DNA from: an uncultured Atopostipes sp.
GTDB taxonomy: Bacteria; Bacillota; Bacilli; Lactobacillales; Carnobacteriaceae_A
Assembly (NCBI GenBank): GCA_910588235.1
Contig: CAJUOQ010000045.1
Coordinates: 1 to 15,703, forward strand
Length of the DNA: 15,703 nt
Reading direction: 5' to 3'
Every line of letters starts with the position of its first letter. Positions within the stretch are counted from its first letter, which is position 1. The translations under genes were made by a program, and so were the position numbers. The notes under the pieces were generated by a model, which saw only the letters and a list, made by a program, of their open reading frames with translations, was not told the DNA's origin and made no database searches. Positions 7,014 through 13,968 of the stretch are shown here, piece after piece.

Positions 7014-7988
7014 TTAGTCTTCAAAAACCCACTCCATCTCCCATGCGGCAGCTGCTTTGTCCATAAGGGCATTGACACTCTGTGTGGTTTTAATATGCGA
7101 ATAATCTTTGCCGGTTAAAAGCATCTCAGACAGATTTTGCATTTCATAGCGTAGTCTGATATCTGAAGTTCCAGCCGAGAGGGTTTCTGTCTCTCCATCA
7201 GGATAAGTAATTAGTGCTTCGCTTGCATGAGGATAATCCATAACGGTGATATAAGCATTCTCACAGACCACTACTCCTTGTTTCGGTAATTTTCCTCTAA
7301 AGGACAAGACCACGTTGCCTAAAGTCCCGGCAGAGGTTGTGTAAGAAATGGTGCTCATCTCGTCGACGCCAGTTTCATAAAAATGAACTAAGGTACTGAA
7401 ATCTTCCGGTTCAGCTTCTAAGAAGTATTGGACAAAGGATAAGGCATAGACACCGATATCTAAAAGAGCACCGCCACCTAAGTTAGGATTGAAAAAACGA
7501 TTTTGTGGATCGGCTTCTTTTAAACTGCCAAAATAAGCAGTCGCTAATTTCAAAGCTCCGAATTCACCGCTGTTAATCCGTTGTTTCAGTTCTTGATAAA
7601 GCGGCATATGATAAATGGTCATCGCCTCAGCCACGACTAAGCCTTTTTCTTCGGCAATGGCGAGGACTTCATCAAGTTCTTGTTTGTTCATCGTAATCGC
7701 TTTCTCACATAAGACATGTTTTCCAGCTTTTAAAATTTGCTTCATGTTCTCAGCATGATAGCTGTTCGGCGTCGCTAAATAAATAATATCGATTTCATCA
7801 TCAGTTAGTAAATCTTCATAACTCCCATAGGCTTTAGGCACATTGTATTCTTGAGCAAATTCCTCGGCTTTTTCTAAGGTTCTTGAGCCTACTGCGGTCA
7901 ATTCTGCTTGTTCCGACTCAAAGACGCTGGCAAAGTCATGGGCAATTCCACCAAGTCCAATAATGCCCCACTTTATTGTTTTTGTCAT
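7014..7988 (-). CDS. Gfo/Idh/MocA-family NAD(P)-dependent oxidoreductase
   Basis: A 324-residue cytoplasmic dehydrogenase of the glucose-fructose oxidoreductase family, usually acting on sugars, inositols or related polyols. An N-terminal Rossmann fold (1-120) has the nucleotide loop IIGLGGIAHDF (9-19), LATPNSYHAE (71-80) and the family lysine in CEKAITM (K96; usually EKP). The C-terminal domain has GGGALLDIGVYAL, with D177 and Y181 at the usual catalytic positions. The substrate cannot be read from sequence. The start is the ATG at 7988, where the Rossmann strand begins as in relatives and AGTAGGA lies upstream. The frame stays open for 49 more codons, but those would cross the promoter. The only minus-strand gene in the window, transcribed alone and diverging from the VanY operon. 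Confidence 0.9.
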   Translation of the reverse strand: MTKTIKWGIIGLGGIAHDFASVFESEQAELTAVGSRTLEKAEEFAQEYNVPKAYGSYEDLLTDDEIDIIYLATPNSYHAENMKQILKAGKHVLCEKAITMNKQELDEVLAIAEEKGLVVAEAMTIYHMPLYQELKQRINSGEFGALKLATAYFGSLKEADPQNRFFNPNLGGGALLDIGVYALSFVQYFLEAEPEDFSTLVHFYETGVDEMSTISYTTSAGTLGNVVLSFRGKLPKQGVVVCENAYITVMDYPHASEALITYPDGETETLSAGTSDIRLRYEMQNLSEMLLTGKDYSHIKTTQSVNALMDKAAAAWEMEWVFED

Positions 7989-8022
7989 TTTATTCCTACT
8001 TTCTAAAATTATTTTCATTCGT

Positions 8023-8052
8023 ATTATACCAAGCGTAGCCCTAAAAAGTAAA
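8023..8052 (-). promoter_or_regulatory. promoter of the minus-strand oxidoreductase
   Basis: On the minus strand a perfect TATAAT -10 (8028 to 8023) is preceded by TGG, an extended -10. TTTACT (8052 to 8047) gives a four-of-six -35 at 18 bases. It lies about 35 bases before the chosen start, which supports ATG 7988 over the longer frame. Confidence 0.65.
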
Positions 8053-8089
8053 AAAAGTGACTGATTGCACACGAATGTTCCCTTGATGG

Positions 8090-8118
8090 TTTTGAAAAGC
8101 GAAAAAATATGGTAAAAT
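8090..8118 (+). promoter_or_regulatory. candidate promoter of the vanY operon
   Basis: A TAAAAT -10 (8113-8118) is preceded by TGG, an extended -10. Possible -35 boxes are TTTTGA at a 17-base spacing (8090-8095) or TTGAAA at 15 (8092-8097). It lies about 37 bases before the lipoprotein start. Confidence 0.5.
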
Positions 8119-8154
8119 AAAGAGCAATTGGACATAACTTTTGGAGGTTTTAAA

Positions 8155-8955
8155 ATGCGCTTAACGACTTTATTGCTAACACTATTTTTACTATTAACTG
8201 CTTGTTCTGGAAATGAAAATCAAGCCAATGAAAATGCAGAACAAGCCGTGGAAGAACCCACTGAAAACACACAAAATAATCAAGAGGATCATGAAGCAGA
8301 TAAAGTAGAAGAAACCTCTGAAGAAGAACAACTCATTCAAAATCTTCCCAAAGAAGCTCATGTCGAGGATTGGAATCTTGTTTTAGTCAATCCTTGGGTC
8401 GCTTTACCGGAAGATTTTGAACCACAACTTGTTGAAGTGGACAATGAACAACGAATCGATGAACGAATTGTTGATGCTTGGAACAGCTGGAAAGAAGCAG
8501 CTTTGGAAGCTGGGCATCGTCTGTTTTTAGCTTCGGGACATCGAACGGTGGAGCGCCAAAGCAGTAATTTTGATCAACAAGTGAACGAATATCTAAATGA
8601 AGGGCTGTCTGAAGAAGAAGCGGTTGAAAGAGCCAAAGAGTATTTGACGGAGCCTGGACACAGTGAGCATCATACAGGTCTAGCGCTTGATATTGTGGAT
8701 GAAGAGTGGATCATGGAAGGGCACGGTTTAATTCCCGAATATGATACCCAAGATTCACAACAATGGTTAGTGGATACTATGACTGATTATGGTTTTATTC
8801 TCCGTTATCCGAAAGGCAAAGAAGAAACGACAGGTATTGAATATGAATCTTGGCATTTCCGTTATGTAGGAGAAGAAAATGCGAAATTTATGGCCGAAAA
8901 TGATTTGACTTTAGAAGAATACGTTGAGCTTTTACAGTTGCGAGATGAGCAGTAA
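8155..8955 (+). CDS. VanY-type D-alanyl-D-alanine carboxypeptidase lipoprotein
   Basis: A 266-residue exported lipoprotein of the M15B/VanY family, which removes the terminal D-alanine from peptidoglycan stem peptides. A lipoprotein signal ends in the lipobox LLTAC (lipidated C17). A very acidic, Gln/Asn-rich linker follows (about 18-62), then the metallopeptidase domain. Zinc ligands are in SEHHTGLALD (H172, D179) and WHFRY (H234), with E231 as general base and the SGHR segment (127-130). All catalytic residues are present. The start is ATG 8155 with GGAGG 8 bases upstream; a longer in-frame start at 8128 would spoil the signal peptide. By hand count it has 63 Asp/Glu and 17 Lys/Arg. First gene of an apparent operon with the glucosaminidase 42 bases behind. 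No VanR/S/H/A/X neighbours, so housekeeping wall trimming is likelier than vancomycin resistance. Confidence 0.92.
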   Translation: MRLTTLLLTLFLLLTACSGNENQANENAEQAVEEPTENTQNNQEDHEADKVEETSEEEQLIQNLPKEAHVEDWNLVLVNPWVALPEDFEPQLVEVDNEQRIDERIVDAWNSWKEAALEAGHRLFLASGHRTVERQSSNFDQQVNEYLNEGLSEEEAVERAKEYLTEPGHSEHHTGLALDIVDEEWIMEGHGLIPEYDTQDSQQWLVDTMTDYGFILRYPKGKEETTGIEYESWHFRYVGEENAKFMAENDLTLEEYVELLQLRDEQ

Positions 8956-8997
8956 AATATCTACCGGGACTAAGATAAAGAATCTGAGAGGATATAA

Positions 8998-9657
8998 ATG
9001 CAACAACAAATGCGCAAGTTAAAAAAACAATGGCACAAATCTTGGAATAATTTTCTAGATCGATTAGTTTTAGTGTTGAAAATCACGCTCTCTTTAATTG
9101 TGTTGTTTTTTGGGATACTTTTCTTTATTATAAAGCCCGCAAAATTTATTGGTCACGAATCTTCAAGTTGGAGTGACGAAGCGGTGACCGCTGAAAATCA
9201 AAGTAAAGCAGAATTTGTGGAGACACTCACTCCACATGCTTTAGAAGCCCAGGAAACTTATGGCACTCGTCCTAGTTTGTTAATTGCCCAAGCAGCGTTG
9301 GAATCAAATTGGGGTACGAGTACATTGTCGACAGAATCGAACAATTATTTTGGAATCAAGGGTTCCGAAGAAGATACGAAATATGCGACAAAAGAATTTG
9401 ATAATGAGGAATGGACACAAATAGATGCTTCTTTTAAACATTATGATTCCTTAGCAGACTCCATCAATGATTATGCCAACTTACTAAAACATGGAACTTC
9501 TTGGGATCAAGATTTTTATGGAGATGTTTTTGCAGCGAATGATTATAAAGAAGCGGCAGTAGCTGTTCAAGAAGCCGGTTATGCGACCGATCCAACTTAC
9601 GCAGATAAGTTAATTCGAATTATTGAACAATATCAACTCTATGAATTAGATTTTTAA
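8998..9657 (+). CDS. membrane-anchored GH73 glucosaminidase
   Basis: A 219-residue peptidoglycan hydrolase of the GH73 (mannosyl-glycoprotein endo-beta-N-acetylglucosaminidase) family, which cuts glycan strands. A basic cytoplasmic N-terminus (1-22) leads into one membrane anchor (about 23-46) with no cleavage site; the catalytic domain is outside (about 68-213). Catalytic Glu is E102 in AQAALESNWG, followed by NNYFGIKG (115-122), FKHYDSLADSINDYANLL and the C-terminal YATDPTYADKLIRIIEQY with the conserved tyrosines. No LysM, SH3 or other wall-binding repeat, so the anchor alone probably places it at the membrane face, like small LytG/Auto-type enzymes. AGAGG 6 bases upstream sets the start. 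It lies 42 bases after the carboxypeptidase gene and 50 before the PurK-like gene. Confidence 0.92.
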   Translation: MQQQMRKLKKQWHKSWNNFLDRLVLVLKITLSLIVLFFGILFFIIKPAKFIGHESSSWSDEAVTAENQSKAEFVETLTPHALEAQETYGTRPSLLIAQAALESNWGTSTLSTESNNYFGIKGSEEDTKYATKEFDNEEWTQIDASFKHYDSLADSINDYANLLKHGTSWDQDFYGDVFAANDYKEAAVAVQEAGYATDPTYADKLIRIIEQYQLYELDF

Positions 9658-9707
9658 GCTGAGGATTTGGAAAATAAAAAAAGTATTTTATAGAAAAGGT
9701 GTGTAAA

Positions 9708-10841
9708 ATGGTTAAAAATTTTAATCATCAAAAAACAATAGGAATCGTAGGTGCTATTCCTGATTCACAAGCTTTTATTTTTAAAGCGAATCAGTTGGGT
9801 TTTGAAACATACCTCTTATGTAAAACCGCCGAGGAAGCTTCGCTTATTGTTGGAGCTGACCAAGTGTTTATAGGGACGTTTGAGGATCAAAAAATCCAAG
9901 ACGAATTTTTAATGCATTGTGATTTACTCGTCTATTATGATGAGACATTAAATGCGGCGGAGGTAGAAGAAGTCCAAAAAACGGTCATTGTACCTCAAGG
10001 GGACGATTTACTATCTATCGCGCAAGATCGTGTGTTGCAAAAAGCCTTTTTAGAGTCCTTAAGCGTTAATATTGCGCCTTATGTAACGATCGTAAAAGCG
10101 GAAGATATTGAAGAAGGGCTCCGAAGCATTGGCTACCCAGCTGTATTACGCACTAATCAAGTCAATCCTGAAAGCAAAAAGCAATCTTATTTTATTTATG
10201 AAGAAAGTGATATTGAAGAAGCCGCGGCTTTATTAAAGTATGGGACTTGTGTGTTGGAATCTTGGATTGTTTCCGAACAAGATTTATCGATCTCAGCTGC
10301 AAAAACAGCCAGTGGGGACTTGAAATTATTTCCAATCATTAAAAAAGAATATCGAAAAGATCGACTCTTTAACGTGCAAGTTCCGGCTGAATTGAACGAA
10401 GAATTAGCGCATGAAATTGAACGCGTCACGCACGTTATTTTAGAAAACATTGAATTTCGAGGGGTCACTACGATTGATTTTATTATTTCCCCTGCGGATG
10501 CACTATATGTTGGAAATATCTATCCTTATCCGAATATTTTGTCGCGCTATTCAGCAGAATACTGCACATTATCAACGACAGAGGCACATTTACGAGCGAT
10601 TGCATCTTTGCCCATACCAGATCAGATTGACTGTCAAGTGCCTTATGTTTTCGTGCCCTTTTATGCCGATCAAACAGCGATGATTAATGAATTGCTGATG
10701 ATCCAACCCGATTGGAAATTTACATTTTATCCAATCACTAAAAAAGATGAGAACAATATACAAGAAGCAGTGGGTCATATTCTACTCAAAACAGAAGATG
10801 TCAAGAAAACACTTGCTTTGCTCAAAGATGAAAATTATTAA
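9708..10841 (+). CDS. degenerate PurK-like ATP-grasp protein
   Basis: A 377-residue protein that follows the whole PurK plan (N5-carboxyaminoimidazole ribonucleotide synthase, purine synthesis): N-terminal IGIVGA strand, VPQGDDLLSIAQDRVLQKAFLESL in two parts (about 95-118), ATP-grasp core, and a C-terminal piece ending VGHILLKTED. Key PurK signatures are altered. GGGQLG after the first strand reads AIPDSQ. The ATP lysine in VLKT is R148 (VLRT). The flexible GGYDGKGQ loop reads VNPESKKQ. The metal/phosphate segment NEIAPRPHNSGH reads GNIYPYPNILSR, losing the Glu. RKMGH near the end reads EAVGH. The CAIR synthase reaction is therefore unlikely; it may be a pseudoenzyme or have another role. The start is ATG 9708, 6 bases after AAAGGTG; a GTG at 9699 lies inside that site. 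No purE or other pur gene is adjacent. Confidence 0.85.
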   Translation: MVKNFNHQKTIGIVGAIPDSQAFIFKANQLGFETYLLCKTAEEASLIVGADQVFIGTFEDQKIQDEFLMHCDLLVYYDETLNAAEVEEVQKTVIVPQGDDLLSIAQDRVLQKAFLESLSVNIAPYVTIVKAEDIEEGLRSIGYPAVLRTNQVNPESKKQSYFIYEESDIEEAAALLKYGTCVLESWIVSEQDLSISAAKTASGDLKLFPIIKKEYRKDRLFNVQVPAELNEELAHEIERVTHVILENIEFRGVTTIDFIISPADALYVGNIYPYPNILSRYSAEYCTLSTTEAHLRAIASLPIPDQIDCQVPYVFVPFYADQTAMINELLMIQPDWKFTFYPITKKDENNIQEAVGHILLKTEDVKKTLALLKDENY

Positions 10842-10856
10842 AATGTATTTTTAAAT

Positions 10857-10878
10857 CAATGATAGGGGAGAATCATTG
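10857..10878 (+). promoter_or_regulatory. inverted repeat holding the gntR ribosome binding site
   Basis: CAATGAT (10857-10863) and ATCATTG (10872-10878) form a perfect 7-base inverted repeat with AGGGGAGA between them, just before the ATG at 10881. The Shine-Dalgarno sequence is the loop. It could be an operator for the GntR protein itself or an RNA hairpin that controls translation. Confidence 0.45.
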
Positions 10879-10880
10879 GG

Positions 10881-11531
10881 ATGGTTAAAAAGAAGCTAGA
10901 CCAAATTGTTTATGAGTTTATAGTGAACCAAATTGAACGCGGTGATTTATTACACCGTGAACACATTACAGAACAAAATATTGCAGATACATTAGAAATC
11001 AGTCGGACACCGGTAAGAAAAGCTTTTGACCGCCTGGTTTATGATAATTACCTTGAAAACATTGAAAATGTCGGGGTACGGGTGAAAATGCAATCCTTAA
11101 CGCCAACAGCTTTTCAAGAACGAATCGACTTATTCGAACGATTAGTAAACCATTACTTGTTTGACTTAGAAAAGGTAGAAGTTGCGTTCGAAGTCGAAAC
11201 TTTATGGATGATGATTAAAAATATGAAAAGTGAAATGGATGACACAGCTTACGCTTTTGAAAAACAAGAATATGATTACTGGCTAGAGACCTTAAAATAT
11301 AGCGATAACTATTATTCGAAAAAGGTACTGATGCAGACTTTAAAAGAATGCCTTTTTGATGATGGTGAAATTTATAGCATTATGAGAAAAAGCCGGGCTT
11401 TGAAAATTACGCATTACCAAGCGTTAGCTGAATATTTGAAAGAGATGAATTATCCGCGAGCAAGAAGAGAAATTCGGATCTTGCTCAATCAATTAAAGTT
11501 AAATGTGTTAGAAAAAGGAAAGTTTTATTAA
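10881..11531 (+). CDS. GntR-family-like transcription regulator
   Basis: A 216-residue DNA-binding regulator. N-terminal GntR-type winged helix (about 5-70): LDQIVYEFIVNQIERGDLL, then helix-turn-helix ITEQNIADTLEISRTPVRKAFDRL in two parts (29-52) and the wing around ENVGVRVK. The all-helical C-terminal part (75-210) has the length and shape of an FCD/FadR effector domain. However, the usual FCD metal ligands are mostly missing: the D..FH position reads YDYWLE, the last His position reads LLNQL, and only H178 remains. The ligand may differ or be absent. It lies 39 bases after the PurK-like gene in the same apparent operon and is closed by a terminator, so it probably regulates that operon, itself included. 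The effector and targets are unknown. Confidence 0.82.
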   Translation: MVKKKLDQIVYEFIVNQIERGDLLHREHITEQNIADTLEISRTPVRKAFDRLVYDNYLENIENVGVRVKMQSLTPTAFQERIDLFERLVNHYLFDLEKVEVAFEVETLWMMIKNMKSEMDDTAYAFEKQEYDYWLETLKYSDNYYSKKVLMQTLKECLFDDGEIYSIMRKSRALKITHYQALAEYLKEMNYPRARREIRILLNQLKLNVLEKGKFY

Positions 11532-11543
11532 ATCTAATCAGAG

Positions 11544-11600
11544 AGTTATGCTAAAACGAAGAATTGTCTGTCACTTTTATAGCATAACTTTTTTTATTTT
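11544..11600 (+). terminator. terminator of the vanY-glucosaminidase-purK-like-gntR operon
   Basis: A perfect 10-bp stem, AGTTATGCTA (11544-11553) with TAGCATAACT (11580-11589), is followed by a run of eight T (11589-11596) and ATTTT. The loop is 26 bases and may pair further. It starts 12 bases after the gntR stop. Confidence 0.8.
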
Positions 11601-11603
11601 AAG

Positions 11604-11647
11604 AAGAGTAAAACACCTGTTAAGAGGTAGAATGAAACTCTTTTTTT
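11604..11647 (+). terminator. possible second hairpin with T-run before pcrA
   Basis: AAGAGT (11604-11609) pairs with ACTCTT (11637-11642), followed by more T (to 11647). Inside, ACCT and AGGT can pair. The large internal loop makes it weak. It would be a backup terminator directly upstream of the pcrA -10 box. Confidence 0.3.
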
Positions 11648-11656
11648 AGGTATACT
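11628..11656 (+). promoter_or_regulatory. candidate pcrA-ligA promoter
   Basis: TATACT (11651-11656) is a good -10 (five of six). The best -35 at a 17-base spacing is TAGAAT (11628-11633), only three of six. It lies after the preceding operon's terminator and about 40 bases before the coding start. Confidence 0.4.
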
Positions 11657-11696
11657 AAATAGGCAGAAATCGTGAAGTGGAAAGGAATTGGTGAGA

Positions 11697-13955
11697 GTGA
11701 CTCATCTAAATAGTATCGTCTCTGGATTGAATAAGCGCCAAAAAGAAGCGGTTGTTACAACGGATGGCCCCCTGTTAATTATGGCAGGTGCCGGCTCCGG
11801 TAAAACGCGAGTGTTGACCCACCGTATTGCTTATTTGATTCATGAAAAGCAAGTGAATCCCTGGAATATTTTAGCTATTACTTTTACAAATAAAGCCGCA
11901 AGTGAAATGAAAATGAGAGTCAGTGATCTCGTTCAAGATGGAGGCGAGGATGTTTGGGTCTCAACGTTCCACTCTATGTGTGTTCGTATTTTGCGACGTG
12001 AAATTGACCGCATCGGGTATGACTCAAATTTTACGATCGCGGGTTCAAGTGAACAAAATACTTTAATGAAACGCGTATTAAAAACGTTAAACTTTGATAC
12101 GAAAAAATTCCCTCCGCGGGCAATACTCTCAGAAATTAGTAATGCAAAAAATGAGTTAGTCGATGAAAAAGAATATGAAAATCAAGCCTTTAATTATTGG
12201 CAAAAAGCAGTCGCACAAGCTTATAAAGAATATCAAAGTGAATTACGTCGTTCAGAGTCGGTGGATTTTGATGACTTGATTATGTTGACCGTTCGCTTAT
12301 TTGAAGAACATCCTGAAGTATTGTCTTATTACCAAAGTAAGTTTCAATATATTCATGTGGATGAATACCAAGATACCAACCACGCACAATATCGTTTAGT
12401 CCGTTTAATTGCTGAACGTTTCAAAAACATTTGTGTCGTAGGAGATGCGGATCAAAGTATTTATGGTTGGCGTGGAGCGGATATGCAAAATATTTTAGAT
12501 TTTGAAAAAGACTATCCAGAAGCGCAAACGATTATGTTGGAGCAAAACTATCGTTCGACCAAAAATATTTTACAAGCAGCCAACACCGTCATTCAAAATA
12601 ATTTAAACCGTAAAGAAAAAGCATTATGGACAGAAAATGAACCGGGAGACAAAATTACGGTTTATGAAGCGAATGATGAATATGATGAAACAAATTATGT
12701 GGCTGAGAAAATTGAAACCTTAATGCGTGAAAATAAAGCCTATTCTTATGATGATTTTGCGATTTTATATCGTACAAATGCAATGTCTCGTGTGATGGAG
12801 GAAACGTTAATCAAACGAAATATTCCTTTTCAAATCATTGGAGGAACGGGTTATTATGAGCGTAAAGAAATTCTTGATTTAATGGCTTATTTAACTTTAA
12901 TCGTGAATCCGGCTGATAACTTGAGTTTCCGCCGTATTGTGAATGAACCTAAACGAGGGATTGGCGCTTCAACGATTGCCAAATTGAGTGAAATTGCTGA
13001 TTTAAATGGTACTTCACTGTATGAAGCAGCTTTAAATGCGCAAGCCACCAACTTGTCCGCACGGGCAGCCAATAATTTAGAAGAATTTGCCTTTATGATT
13101 CGCGACTTTAGAAAAATGGCTGAATTTGTTTCCGTAACGGATTTAGTTGAGAGTATTTTGGATAAAACAGGTTATATGGAAGCCCTAAAAAGAGAGAATA
13201 CATTAGAAGCAGAAGCGCGTATTGAAAACTTAGAAGAGTTTTACTCGATTACGCAGACATTTGACCAGTCTGATGCTGAAGACCATTCCCTTTTAACCTT
13301 CTTGACAGATTTATCTTTAGTTGCACCGACCGATGACATTGAAGAAGAAACTACAGAAGTTACCTTAATGACCTTACATTCAGCGAAGGGCTTAGAGTTT
13401 TCCGTTGTTTTCATTATTGGTGTCGAAAATAATATCTTCCCTTTAATTCGTCAAGATACGGACGATGATGATTTAGAGGAAGAGCGCCGTCTAGCGTATG
13501 TTGGAATTACGCGTGCAGAAGAAACTCTTTATCTCACCAATGCTTCTTCTCGTTTACTTTATGGTCGTCGTCAATACAATCCAAAGTCACCATTCATTGA
13601 TGAACTGGATGAAGAAGTGACGGAGCAAGATTATGGAGCAGGGCGCCCAACTTATGCCACAGGCAATTATAATAATGCCTTTAAAAAGCGAACAGTGATT
13701 GAACCTACGCCAAAAAGAAAAAGCAATCGTAAAAAAGCAACCGTGACAAAAGCACCAAATGCTGGTACGGGTGCTGAAAATGTTTCTTGGCAAGTAGGCG
13801 ATAAGGTATCTCATAAAAAATGGGGCATTGGGACCATTGTGCAAATTAAAGGGGAAAAGCAAGATATGCAGTTAAATATTGCTTTTCCAGAAGAAGGAAT
13901 CAAGCCACTATTAGCATCTTTTGCACCAATTGAGAAAGTTTCAGATGAAGGATAA
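11697..13955 (+). CDS. pcrA: ATP-dependent DNA helicase PcrA (UvrD/Rep family)
   Basis: A superfamily 1 3'-5' helicase of about 752 residues, used in repair, removal of recombinase filaments and clearing stalled transcription complexes. Motifs with numbering from this start: Walker A GAGSGKT (31-37), ITFTNKAASEM (Ia), Walker B VDEYQDTN (221-228), III GDADQSIYGWRGAD, IV LEQNYRST, V TLMTLHSAKGLEFSVVFI, VI EERRLAYVGITRAEE. The last 58 residues, after a basic linker, form the PcrA C-terminal Tudor-like domain (WQVGDKVSHKKWGIGTIVQI) that contacts RNA polymerase. Full length. No ATG start: TTG 11688, GTG 11691 and GTG 11697 are in frame behind AAAGGA (11681-11686). I chose GTG 11697 because MTHLNSIVSGLN fits the family N-terminus; GTG 11691 is almost as good. 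ligA follows after 13 bases, the usual pcrA-ligA arrangement. Confidence 0.95.
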   Translation: MTHLNSIVSGLNKRQKEAVVTTDGPLLIMAGAGSGKTRVLTHRIAYLIHEKQVNPWNILAITFTNKAASEMKMRVSDLVQDGGEDVWVSTFHSMCVRILRREIDRIGYDSNFTIAGSSEQNTLMKRVLKTLNFDTKKFPPRAILSEISNAKNELVDEKEYENQAFNYWQKAVAQAYKEYQSELRRSESVDFDDLIMLTVRLFEEHPEVLSYYQSKFQYIHVDEYQDTNHAQYRLVRLIAERFKNICVVGDADQSIYGWRGADMQNILDFEKDYPEAQTIMLEQNYRSTKNILQAANTVIQNNLNRKEKALWTENEPGDKITVYEANDEYDETNYVAEKIETLMRENKAYSYDDFAILYRTNAMSRVMEETLIKRNIPFQIIGGTGYYERKEILDLMAYLTLIVNPADNLSFRRIVNEPKRGIGASTIAKLSEIADLNGTSLYEAALNAQATNLSARAANNLEEFAFMIRDFRKMAEFVSVTDLVESILDKTGYMEALKRENTLEAEARIENLEEFYSITQTFDQSDAEDHSLLTFLTDLSLVAPTDDIEEETTEVTLMTLHSAKGLEFSVVFIIGVENNIFPLIRQDTDDDDLEEERRLAYVGITRAEETLYLTNASSRLLYGRRQYNPKSPFIDELDEEVTEQDYGAGRPTYATGNYNNAFKKRTVIEPTPKRKSNRKKATVTKAPNAGTGAENVSWQVGDKVSHKKWGIGTIVQIKGEKQDMQLNIAFPEEGIKPLLASFAPIEKVSDEG

Positions 13956-13968
13956 AAGAGGGAAAAAA

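Noticed and set aside
7989..8135. 49-residue N-terminal extension of the oxidoreductase
   Set aside because: The extension covers the promoter and has no family similarity; the Rossmann fold begins right after the internal ATG at 7988.
8155..8955. Vancomycin-resistance (vanY) interpretation
   Set aside because: No vanR, vanS, vanH, ligase or vanX genes nearby; VanY-type lipoproteins are common housekeeping enzymes in Firmicutes.
9667..9694. Promoter-like TTGGAA / TATAGA before the PurK-like gene
   Set aside because: Both hexamers are only four of six, and transcription would start inside or after the ribosome binding site.
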